Assembly (NCBI RefSeq): GCF_030272615.1 | Contig: NC_081412.1 | Location: 39,798,791 to 39,862,790, forward strand | DNA length: 64,000 nt | From: Cryptomeria japonica | Lineage: Eukaryota; Streptophyta; Pinopsida; Cupressales; Cupressaceae | Reading direction: 5' to 3' | Part shown: positions 55,353-64,000 of the stretch, piece by piece | Layout: every line of letters starts with the position of its first letter | How positions within the stretch are numbered: the stretch's first letter is position 1 | Position numbers and translations under genes: made by a program | Notes under the pieces: model-generated | Seen by the model: the letters and a program-made list of their open reading frames with translations, nothing else | The model's database searches: none | Told to the model about the DNA's origin: nothing

Positions 55353-58300
55353 TCACCTCAAAGTTTGTAACCGGTTGGTTACAATCTGAAATATATCAGC
55401 CAAAATCAAATTTAAACTCTGCATGAATCTGTTGTTGTTGTTGTTGTTTAAGGTTGCCTCAGTGTGTTGGATCGTCCCGATGAGATGATGCATATGCTCT
55501 TCTGGTGATCTTTCTCCTTGAAGTAATGCCTTAGAGATCTCATTCCTCAGAGAGATAAGGTTGTCCAACTTAGGACCAAGTTTATATTTAAGCTCTCTGG
55601 TATTAGCCTTAATCTTTGCCTTCTTTTTCTCAAATTTATCCAACTTTTCCTCAAAACCTTCTATTTCCTGCTTAATAACTGATATAGGTTCCGATGAACC
55701 AATTATGTTATCAACTATGTCATCTATCTCCTTCTATACACTACTTATTTCCTTTTCTATGTCCTTTGTCAACAGATGTGGCTTGCATGTTTCTCTGTAT
55801 AGCTCCTTATATTCCAAAATTGTAGTATTCAGTGTCGTTAAAAGTGTGTTTATGTTTTCTGTGCACTTCTTTATTCCATCCTCAAAGAATTTATCCTTTT
55901 CCTTTTCAACTTTCTCTTTGAATGTGTCCTCATCCACCTTATCAACTATTATTACATTGTTGGTAATAAATTTGGACAATGTGTCCAGCTTACCTAAAGA
56001 ATCCTTTACATGATCTATATTAAATTTTGGTGCAATAAATTTAAGAATTGGTATTGTGTCATCAATTTCTTTGTAAGCCAATGCATTACAATCACTTATC
56101 TTCTTGATAGAGTCGAGGAGTACCTCTGTCACATTAGCAGGCCTAAATTCACTTGATGAAGTACCAGATGTCTGACCAACTACCTTGATTACCTCTGTGC
56201 TTTAGACATTTGTAACCATTTTTCTTGTATTATCCTCCGGTGGATCAATCTGAGTTTGGATTTCAACTAGTAAAGGTTTGGGTTTTTCAGTGATTACTGG
56301 TTTCACTACCTCAATATGTACCTCTGCCTCTGTTGGTTTATCTATTGGTTTCTCTGTGGGTTTCTCTATGTTAGCATCTATACTATCAGTATTCATTCTA
56401 GTATCCAATGGTTCCTCAGTTTGTAATGTTTGCTTTATTTGCTATGTTTGGATTTTAACCTCAACAGTCTCTGTCGGTTGTTTGGCAACATTTCCATTGT
56501 CAGCAATGTTATCCTTAACCTTTGTATTACCCTTATCCAAAACAATGTTCACTTCCTGAGTATCTACATTCATGGTGAATAGAATTTTAGAGTCAGGATT
56601 GATGTCATCATGTGTGATACCTTCACTTTCAGTAACCGGTGCAGTATCCAAGGGTGGTGGCAAATTGCCAGTTATTTTGATGTTTGGTATTCCACCAACT
56701 TTACCTTTCCCTTTGTTCTTATCCTTCTGATAAAATTTGAATGTTTTCTTTGGCCTATTCAATTCTTCTTGTTTTTATTTTTCCACAAAAAAGATATCCC
56801 ATTTATCAGTAGTCTCCTCTACAATCTCATTTATTCTACCTGCCATCAAACTCACTTGCCGATGACCACTAGCAAAAATGGATCTGTTAGCTTCACAAAT
56901 CGGGTCATCAATCTCTTCTTTTGAGTTAACCAGATGTATAGCTAGAATTTTTTAAACTTTAAGTTTCTTGTCCAATTCCATTACTGCGATCCTCTTTGCA
57001 TCTAATCTCCTATATAGTTCATTGGGCAAGTCATCCACAACTTCAATTAAAATTTTCTTATATATATCTAGATGTAAGATTATACTATTTTCAATGCTTT
57101 CTTTTTCTGAATCCTTGAATGTGTTATACAATTTTCTCACATTAGCCAAATTTCCATCATCAGTTATTTCATTTAGCAAATTATCCAACATGGTGGTATC
57201 ACCGGTTTCTGTTTCTTCTTGGGAGTTAGTTTCTTTGTCAGTTGCCTTACTGCCTGTTGTTTCTTCCTTAAACTCCTTGTTCTTTTGGGTGGAGGAGAGG
57301 GTACCGATGAAGGTTTTCTCTTCCTTTCAACTCTTTTGAATTCAGCTGGTATCTCACTATCAGAGGATGTGCCAACCGGTGAAATGTGTGCCTCCGGTTG
57401 TAGTCCTTCCAGCTCACTAGCTGATATACCAGTAGTGTTCATAATATTTTCTTTGATTTCCTTCACCTCCTTAGAAGCATCTCTAATGTATTTCTCTCTT
57501 TTCTTCCTTTTCTTCATTGTTTTCACATTACTTTCAATTGTTTCAGCACTACCAAAAACTTCTTCTGTTGGTTCTCTAGGTGCATCTAACAAGGCTTTTG
57601 CATAAGTCTCAATTATGTTGAGATCTACCTCATAACCCATTTCTATTACCCATACAGTCCTAGGTAATACAACTTCCATCCATGTTTCATCCTTATTGAT
57701 TACAAAATAGATTCCTTTATTATATTTATCCACTACACTCTGCAGTAGTCTTTCTCTAGTTTTCATTTTGGTTTGGAAGTCTTTGAAATATTTAGTTATA
57801 TTGTTGTCCTTAGCAGTACCCATGCCGATGAAAGCTTCCTGTAATTATTTTCCTACCGGTATGTCATATCCAAAGTCTTTCTGTTCTATACTGGGGATTT
57901 CCTTTATGAAATACAACATTAAGCATACTAAGAGATTACCAAAGTGAAATGTTCCTTTCTTATCACCTTTAATCTTCTTCAAGTTATCTATGAGTTCATC
58001 CTTTATCCATTCACACAAATCTATTTTTGCATTGTTGTTCACCATTTCATAAGCACTATTAATGCAAAGACTAGAAACTAAATTAAGTCTGTTTGCATGT
58101 GTAGTCTTGCAACCTAAAATCATACTTATGAATCTCACATTGATGTCCTTGATGTCATTTACTCTTAGAAATCTACTATCAAATGTTGCTTCGCTTAGGG
58201 TCATGACTTTGTTGTTAGGAACCTTCTTTGTTTTGTCTGGTCTACTGTCGGTTGAGGGTAAACCTGTTACTGCCCTAATTGCTTGTTGGGTGAATTTGCA

Positions 58301-58687
58301 GATGGAGTCTAACCAAAGAAATTATCCATGTGCCCTACTTAGGAAAATTCTCACTACTTCTTTTGAAAATTCAAGGATGTTCAATATTTCAACGAAATCT
58401 AAAGTCTCCGCAATCTTGTGCTCGGGTTTAACAGTGCCATTTTCATCAAAAATTATGGTTCTAAACATTTTTAACAACTCCTCAGAACCTAATTCCTCAA
58501 TGTTGTAGTGAATATATATCTTAGGGTCTTCAGCATAAGCTACACCTTTAGGAATATTTGAAAATGCACCTATGGAATCATCTTGCTTAGCTACTTCGGG
58601 AATAATTTTGAACATAGGCCTAGGGCATTTTACATTTTCCATGATAGTAGGGTTTGCAATAAATTCAGGAGTAGAAGAAGAATCCAT
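55353..58687 (-). pseudogene. Element I ORF2, conserved protein of unknown function, lightly broken
   Basis: Starts ATG at 58687 (MDSSSTPEFIANPTIMENV) and ends at 55353, about 1,110 codons. Residues 1-121 end FLSRAHG. About 162-281 contains NRLNLVSSLCINSAYEM, IDLCEWIKDELIDNLKKIK and FHFGNLLVCLMLYF. About 289-400 contains YFKDFQTKMKTRERLL and VIEMGYEV. A basic linker (MKKRKKREK, PPPKRTRSLRKKQQ) follows, then a helical block (LPNELYRRLDAKR), a long T/P/E-rich acidic region (about 640-850) and a C-terminal coiled coil (about 850-1110). One frame covers 58687-57180, a second covers 57191-55353; stops are few. Best-preserved ORF2 in the window and the best query for the family. No transmembrane segment is evident. 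Confidence 0.82.
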
Positions 58688-58930
58688 TTGAAAATACCTT
58701 TAACTACCTGATAATGTTTGAATGCTTGAAAGAAATCACTTCACACCTTTTCCTTGAATGCCTTCGCTCGGATTTTGTGCTCTCTGCTAATTTGAATACT
58801 TGATGAATAAAAAATGAGGGAAAACTGATGATTAATAATGACTTTTCCTTCAACAACCACATTAAATGCTCAATGGTTAAGTGAAAACTTAACACATTTG
58901 TCGATAGAGAAGAAATCTATCTTCTCACCA
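58688..58930 (-). other. Element I inter-ORF region
   Basis: About 240 bases without coding signal between ORF1 and ORF2. Confidence 0.5.
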
Positions 58931-59869
58931 TCAACCAAGGGTAATCCACATGATATTCAACTTGCTGCAATACCCCCAAAGGGTTACTTCATGGTTGGAT
59001 GAAGAATCTCCTACCGGTGGAGTAAAACTTTGTTCTACCGATGAAGAAATAGTCTCATCAACATTATGATATTTCTTCCTAATCGATTGTCTTAAAAATT
59101 CTTGCTTTACCTTATCTACCTTTTCTTTGCCTTTCAAACTGGGTCCTTTATTATTTGTCAGTGAAGTCTTGCTTCTACAAAATTTTGCAATATGTCCAAT
59201 TTTGTTACAAGAATAACAAGTCACATTATTCTTTTGAATAGCCTTTCCATATCCTATGCCGGTTTGTGTTTTGCATTGATTAGATAAGTGTCCAAATCTT
59301 CCACAAACATAACATTTCATAATCATTATGCAATTTTCTGAATTATGACCAACTTTGTTGCATTTGGAACATTTACCGGTGGGTGCATTGATGTTCAGAT
59401 TATTTTTGAATCTACACTGATTTGCTCTATGACCATACTTGTTATAGTTAAAGCATTTCCCATTAAATTTATAAGCACTAGGTTGTCTTACCGGTTTACT
59501 GTGATCATGATTGTTTATAGTACCGAAACTTTCTCCAACTTCAAATCCAAATCCATTTGTATCTAAATTAGGTTTCTAACTTTTCAGCATGTTATTAAAT
59601 TCCTTTGAGCTTTTCTTGAATTTATCTTTGTGTTGATTTGTAGTAGCCAACTCATTTTCTAGAATTCTCTTTTGTCTCATAAGTTTAGTTTTATCATGTT
59701 GCATGTGAATCAGATCTATCTTCAACATATCATTTTCATGACTGAGTCTTAGATTTTCATTTCCAGCATCATTGAGTCTCCTAGTCAAGTCATCTTCATT
59801 CTTCTTCCTGTCTTCAATGTCTTTACAAAATCTTATAGTCATATCTTGCATTTCATTCCTCATAGTACT
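58931..59869 (-). pseudogene. Element I ORF1, Gag-like coiled coil plus zinc knuckles, 5' truncated
   Basis: The upstream part of the coil is removed by J; the retained part (MRNEMQDMTIRFCKDIEDRK onward) aligns with A's coil. After a stop near 59576 come four knuckles in one frame: CFNYNKYGHRANQC (second Cys to Tyr), CSKCNKVGHNSENC, CYVCGRFGHLSNQC and CYSCNKIGHIAKFC. A lysine-rich tail follows (KGKEKVDKVKQ). Same predicted role as the other ORF1 copies. Confidence 0.8.
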
Positions 59870-60638
59870 TGTATATGGTGAAAATGGATAACAATATTAA
59901 CAATATTGAAAGGCTAAATGAATTCAACCACAAAACCCTAGCCTAACAACAACAAAGATCCACCATAACATATGAAGATTACCTAAGACAATGCAAATCA
60001 CTTGAAATCACAAAGATTATACCATCACATGTCCAATAGGGTTTTGATCTCCATTCTTCCTATCTCCATTGATCTTGCTTGATATATTTGCTCTCAGATT
60101 TTATATGCACAAGAGCTCAACAAAGAACGGAATGTGGTTGCAAGTAGGATCGTAGTATAGTCAATTGATCAAGTCATTAGCTCATTAGGGTTTGATAATG
60201 AAGGAAGCATCTCCTTATATAGAAGACACAATAAGAAATGGAGGGATAAGATTGAGAGGTGTAAAAGGAGGTCGGCTATGATTAGAGGGTAGGTAAAAGA
60301 AATAAGAAAATAATGAAAGGGGTAGGTAGTGTATGAATTAAGAGATGAATGACATGTGTCATAGGTAGAAAAGGCTAATGAATTAATTAAATAAATAAAG
60401 ATTTATTTAATTAATAGAAGAAGTAGGATAATTAAATAAATAAAATATTTATTTAATTTAGGAAAAGGATAATTTAAATAAATAAATGTATTTATTTAAA
60501 TGAGAAATAAGGCTAGAAGAGGATAAATGAATTAATTAAATAAATAAAGATTTATTTAATTAATAGAAAAATTAAGCTTAGATAATTAAATAAATAAAAT
60601 ATTTATTTAATTAGACATGACAATTTTAGGTGTCTACA
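59870..60638 (-). repeat. Element J 3' LTR
   Basis: 769 bases, starting TGTAGACACC at 60638 on the minus strand and ending ATATACA at 59870. Only one LTR is in the window. Confidence 0.8.
60382..60613. repeat. Five AT-rich palindromes in element J LTR
   Basis: At 60382-60415, 60430-60459, 60472-60501, 60531-60564 and 60583-60613. Each is a near-perfect inverted repeat of the TAATTAAATAAATAAA type with a short centre. The first and fourth copies are almost identical, as are the second and fifth. Confidence 0.9.
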
Positions 60639-60652
60639 TTTTGCCCCTCTTT
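60639..60652 (-). promoter_or_regulatory. Element J polypurine tract
   Basis: The minus strand reads AAAGAGGGGCAAAA directly before the LTR start. Confidence 0.8.
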
Positions 60653-60982
60653 GAGACAATGTGGCTTGTCGCGTTGTTTCAAAGAAGATAAGATGAACTG
60701 ATACAGAGTTGCTCCAGGATGGGAATGATATGCCCCCTCGAGAGATTGGATAAAAATGTCTGAAAAGATCGTAGACAATCTCTCGATAAGAAAGAAAGGC
60801 TAGAATGGACTGACCGGATAAAGTGACAAAGTCACAGGATAATGAAGATTGACTCAGAAAATGAAGGCGAGGGCAGGGTAGGCTATAAGATAGACCACGG
60901 GGGAAAATACATCCTCATTGTCATCTACACATTCGCAAGAGCATATTGCAGAGCGAAAATAGAGTAGGAGTAGTCAGCAGCG
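60653..60982 (+). other. Region upstream of the PMD gene
   Basis: About 330 bases between J's polypurine tract and the PMD start codon. No clear TATA box. It must contain the PMD gene's promoter if the gene was expressed on the plus strand. Confidence 0.4.
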
Positions 60983-61048
60983 ATGGCTTTCACTCACAGA
61001 TTCGACCACGTTCGCCGATTCTAGAGGCCAGCAGAGGCAGGAGAGCCG
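60983..61048 (+). pseudogene. Probable first exon of the plant-mobile-domain gene
   Basis: ATG at 60983 opens MAFTHRFDHVRRF, then a TAG. A consensus splice donor, CCG|GTAAGT, lies at 61048/61049. The exon is one base short of the phase needed by exon 2, and a single missing base near 61021 would explain both the stop and the phase. This is an inference from gene structure. Confidence 0.55.
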
Positions 61049-61160
61049 GTAAGTACCGCCAAACCTTCTCGTACTTTGATGCATTTAATTTCGTCATTAA
61101 TGCATGTCGAATAGGGTAATAAATGCGCTTAGACTAGGGTCCAAAAAAGTGTTAAAATGT

Positions 61161-61440
61161 TTAGGTGCGTCTGTGTTGGTGCCAGGCGCGTTTGTGTTCG
61201 CTAGGCGCGTCTGTGTTTGTGCCACGCGCGTCTATGTTTGGACCCGCATCTGTGCCAAATGCGGCCGCATTTGTGATTTTCAGGCGCGTTTGTGCCAAGA
61301 AGGCACGTCTGTGTCAAATAGCCGCGTCTATGCAGAGCATAGGCACGTCTGCGTCCAGCAGGCGCATCTGTGTCAGACAGGCGCGTCTATGCAGTCTTTG
61401 AGCGCATTTATGTCATGTAAGCGCGTTTACGTTTGAAAAG
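61161..61440. repeat. GC-rich tandem array, unit about 20 bases
   Basis: About a dozen imperfect copies of GGCGCGTCTGTGT-N5-7. CpG is conspicuously retained. Open frames of 78 and 110 codons across it arise from the repeat and are not genes. Confidence 0.88.
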
Positions 61441-61561
61441 TATGAATTTACATCTTCTAGGTCAAATTGGCAGTTCTGTGATAAACATACGCTGTCGATT
61501 GGATAAGCTGCTGAGAGGATACACTTAAGCAGGTCCTCTAGGAAGACTAGGATAGATCAAG

Positions 61562-61870
61562 GCACTTTGTGATGAATAGTGAGTACCAAGATAGAGTACT
61601 TTGTGATGAACAGGGAGTACTGAAATATGAGCAGCACTTTGTGATGAACAGGGAGTACTGAAATATGAACAGCACTTTGTGATGAACAGGGACTGCAAAT
61701 GTGAGTAACACTTTGTGATGAACAGGGAGTGTCACACACGTAGTACTTTGTGATGAACAGGGAGTACCACTAGGATAAAAGCAACACTTTGTGATGAACA
61801 GTGAGTGTCACTAGGATAGATAGCAATGCATTGGATAAAAAAGTAGCATTTTGTAATGAACAGTGAATGC
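61562..61870. repeat. Tandem array of eight hairpins
   Basis: Eight copies of TTGTGATGAACAG flanked by short inverted arms, at 61562, 61595, 61634, 61672, 61708, 61743, 61784 and 61846. Arms change together, for example ACACT/AGTGT, GTACT/AGTAC and GCATT/AATGC. Confidence 0.88.
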
Positions 61871-61907
61871 CACTATGACTGACATGATTTGATTTGTTTG
61901 ACTACAG

Positions 61908-63777
61908 GAGTATTTGCCGATGCTAGAGTCACGGGAGAGATTCTCGTTGACATAGGGTTACGACCTGAGTTGTTGTTTGAGGACAAAGCGGCCATTGAGG
62001 AGATGGGTTTGAGACATGTGCTGTATGTGCCTGAGTTTCGGGCGAACATGGGACTGCTGACTGCGCTGGCTGAGAGATGGCACTCTGAGACGTGCACATT
62101 CCATTTGCCTATGGGTGAGATGACAGTCACCCTGGAGGATGTATACAGGATTCTGCGAGTGCCGATCGATGGGGAGCTGATCCCATACGATCGAGATGGC
62201 GATAAAGAGGCATTGAGACGAGTATTTCAGGACCCTGGATTGGAGATGAGGGCAGGACATGTGGCCTGGGATACCATGATAGCCACAGGGTTAGCATTGC
62301 CGGCAGTGATCGGGGGAGCTATCAGTGGGTTCCTATGTCCGGATAGGGCGACACGGGGATTGGCTATGGGCTGGGGAGAGCACTGGAGACGCTGATGACA
62401 CAACATACCAGATATGCCTGGGGATCGTGTGTGCTGGCACACTTGTATTATGAGTTCCATCGGTTTGTTTATCATGGATCAGTGGGATTGGGCTACGGAG
62501 TGACACTGCTGCAGGTATGGACTTACGAGCATCTGCCAGTGATGAGGCCGATACACTTCAGAGGCAGGGGACATGGACTCAGCTTCATGCATTTATATGA
62601 TATGATCACCTCGCAGCCATGGATTGGCAGGCTAGAGTACTGGTGGCGAGTGATTGATGACATTGATGAGGTCATATGGCGACCTTATCTGGGCTGCGAG
62701 CAGTGGGAGGGTGATGTAGTCGAGCTACTGTACACCTTCCGGAGCAGGTATCTAATTGGGCGGATGCCCTATGTGCTAGAGAGGCAGCTGGTAGACAGGA
62801 TTGGCCGACAGTTTGATCGGTTTCAGAGGATGCCCCGAGGATCAGGCATGTATGCCCGCACAGTTAGAGATCAGGCACAGTTTGCGCCGCTACTGTCGTA
62901 TGATTAGGCAGTGACTCAGCTGGTGGAGATGATGCCGCTACCTTGGGACATGTGACCCGAGATCGAGGATGCCGGGATGGATGCTGAGTATACAGCATAT
63001 TGGGCAGAGCATCCATTCCCATGGTTGACAGATCCAGGAGAGGCACTGGAGGGAGATGGTGGTGGTGACGAGGATGATGGTGGAGGCGATGGGGGCAGAG
63101 GTTGATGGAGGAGGAGAGGAGTAGTTGGAGAGAGGTGAGTTGCACCTTGGAGGGAGGGTGGAGAGGAGAGGCAGACTCGGGTGGTGAGGGGTCGCGGCGG
63201 ATTGCCTTTACAGGTGGCAACAGCACAGGGTCCCAGGCAGGTGCAGATATAGGGACAGGGACAGAGACAAGTACCAGTATAGGTACCTATACAGGCACAG
63301 GGGCAGGCACCCGCAGAGGATGAGCCACAAGTAGGGGTAGAGGCAGAGGGGGTTGACCTAGTGGAGGTTGAGCTACTGGATCTGAGGGAGATCTACCAGG
63401 GCCAGGCAGATGAGATTCAGGATCTGGAGAGGGAGAGGAATCGGTTCAGGACCAGGCTCAGGGATACTGAGCGAGAGTGGGATCAGGCTATCCAGCGCTA
63501 CACAGAGGCTGAGATAGCACTAAGGGCTGGGAGGCAGGTAGCAGAGGACACAGGGGCCGGATATGCCTATGTCCTGCGGGCAGGAGAGGAGATAGCCTAC
63601 TGGAGAGACCTCTACTATGGTGCAGTGCCAGCAGATCAGCGGTCGAGGAGCTTTCATAGACCGTCGCGTAGAACGACAGCTATGGTGGGAACCGGAGGAG
63701 ACAAGCATCGAGTGGTGGGGTCATGGGTCCTCCACCACCACCAAATAGAGGGGACAGGCAGGATGATCCTGGAGTAG
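61908..63777 (+). pseudogene. Plant mobile domain (PMD) protein, main exon, broken
   Basis: Frame 1 (61908-62370) carries VLYVPEFRANMGLLTALAER, then TFHLPMGEMTVTLEDVYRIL and VPIDGELIPYD, the signature of the aminotransferase-like plant mobile domain. A frameshift near 62370 leads to a second frame (RYAWGSCVLAHLYYEF, VMRPIHFRGRGHG, RPYLGCEQWEGDV, QFDRFQRMPRG) up to a stop at 62905. The same frame continues through an acidic D/G-rich stretch (63045-63100), several stops, and a C-terminal coiled coil (63361-63560, LLDLREIYQGQADEIQDLER). PMD proteins occur in plant transposable elements and in host genes derived from them, with roles in silencing and development. Orientation is opposite to the retrotransposon, as in other Gypsy elements with antisense ORFs. 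Not intact. Confidence 0.85.
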
Positions 63778-64000
63778 GTCCTTCAGGGGCTCAGATTCCA
63801 TCGAGGCCAGGCGACTCCGAGGGAGGGAGTTCATCATAGCCTTAGAGGGCTCCCTATGTATCAGTTTTGTACCATTTTTGTATTGCAGACACCTGCGGGT
63901 GATTGTAGCCATATGATTTTGACATCATTGTATCATGACACTTTATATATATATGAGATGATTCATCTTTGCGACAGCTATATGCATGTGTACCTATGTG
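63778..64000. other. 3' flank of the PMD gene
   Basis: No coding signal. A TATATATATATG run lies near 63943-63954. On the minus strand this region would lead toward element J's pol, outside the window. Confidence 0.5.

Larger units (their letters stand above)
54426..59869 (-). mobile_element. Element I: pol-less LTR retrotransposon, 5' end lost to element J
   Basis: Minus strand: ORF1 (truncated by J at 59869), ORF2, polypurine tract and 3' LTR (54426-55148). No pol. Closest to element A in both ORFs. Confidence 0.87.
61049..61907 (+). other. Probable intron of the PMD gene, with two tandem arrays
   Basis: Bounded by GTAAGT at 61049 and a pyrimidine-containing TTTGTTTGACTACAG acceptor ending 61907. 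It holds the GC-rich array (61161-61440) and the hairpin array (61562-61870). Confidence 0.6.
59870..64000 (-). mobile_element. Element J: 3' part of an LTR retrotransposon with an antisense PMD gene
   Basis: 3' LTR 59870-60638 and polypurine tract 60639-60652 set the orientation as minus. The body continues past the window end, so gag-pol is not seen; Gypsy type is inferred from the LTR start TGTAGACACC and the antisense gene. GTACT at 59865-59869 may be the left TSD. Confidence 0.75.

Noticed and set aside
61104-61436. 110- and 78-codon frames over the GC-rich array
   Set aside because: Cysteine- and arginine-rich translations come from the 20-base repeat read in different frames, inside a probable intron.
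61547-61739. Repeated FITKCC/SSQS-type peptides on the minus strand
   Set aside because: They are translations of the hairpin array; the periodicity is at DNA level.
63102-63323. Glycine- and threonine-rich 73-codon frame within the PMD region
   Set aside because: It is a shadow frame of a low-complexity stretch; the coiled coil downstream is in another frame, continuous with the PMD C-terminus.
1-64000. A host protein-coding gene
   Set aside because: Every substantial coding stretch traced to a retroelement or to the PMD gene in element J; none had multi-exon structure with a conserved housekeeping domain.

Overview
The window is nuclear DNA from a large-genome seed plant, most likely a gymnosperm. 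That placement is an inference from the density of old, nested, long-LTR retrotransposons and the absence of any recognisable host gene; no sequence here is diagnostic of a species. I found no rRNA or tRNA gene, CRISPR array or bacterial-type gene. Almost every base belongs to an LTR retrotransposon, a remnant of one, or an insertion inside one. I name them A to K, plus N, in the entries.

Layout. 1-10234: element A (minus), pol-less; its upstream LTR is split by N (6591-10094), a small non-coding LTR element. 10620-21293: Copia element C (minus), whose 3' LTR is split by element B (11972-19430, minus, pol-less, TSD TGCTA). 21294-26473: element D (plus), pol-less, cut off by the next element. 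26474-41253: Copia element E (plus), arranged LTR-body-LTR-partial body, with K inserted in its second LTR (32898-40737, plus, a gag-protease-only Gypsy-type element, TSD CAAAT). 41254-41360: an inverted scrap of E-type integrase. 41361-53045: Copia element F (minus), split by element G (44527-52495, minus, pol-less). 53046-54425: 5' end of Copia element H (plus). 54426-59869: element I (minus), pol-less. 59870-64000: 3' part of element J (minus), which carries an opposite-strand plant-mobile-domain gene.

The most unusual content is the family A, B, D, G and I. Each has LTRs, an initiator-Met-type primer site, ORF1 (coiled coil plus about four or five zinc knuckles) and ORF2 (roughly 1,050-1,110 codons, function unknown), and none has protease, integrase, reverse transcriptase or RNase H. 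The five ORF2 copies align over several conserved blocks, so this is a lineage and not five random deletions. It shares its primer site, polypurine-tract junction and two cis-acting inverted repeats with the pol-bearing Copia elements C, E and F beside it, which suggests mobilisation in trans.

Two inverted repeats recur with compensatory changes: a hairpin just upstream of the primer site with a C-rich loop, and an inverted repeat that encloses the polypurine tract. K carries a hairpin module in its LTR whose copy number differs between its two otherwise near-identical LTRs. J carries eight tandem hairpins with covarying stems in the intron of its plant-mobile-domain gene, and five AT-rich palindromes in its LTR. 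All coding regions carry stops or frameshifts; K is the least damaged and probably the youngest. Function statements come from family knowledge and visible motifs; nothing was searched against a database.
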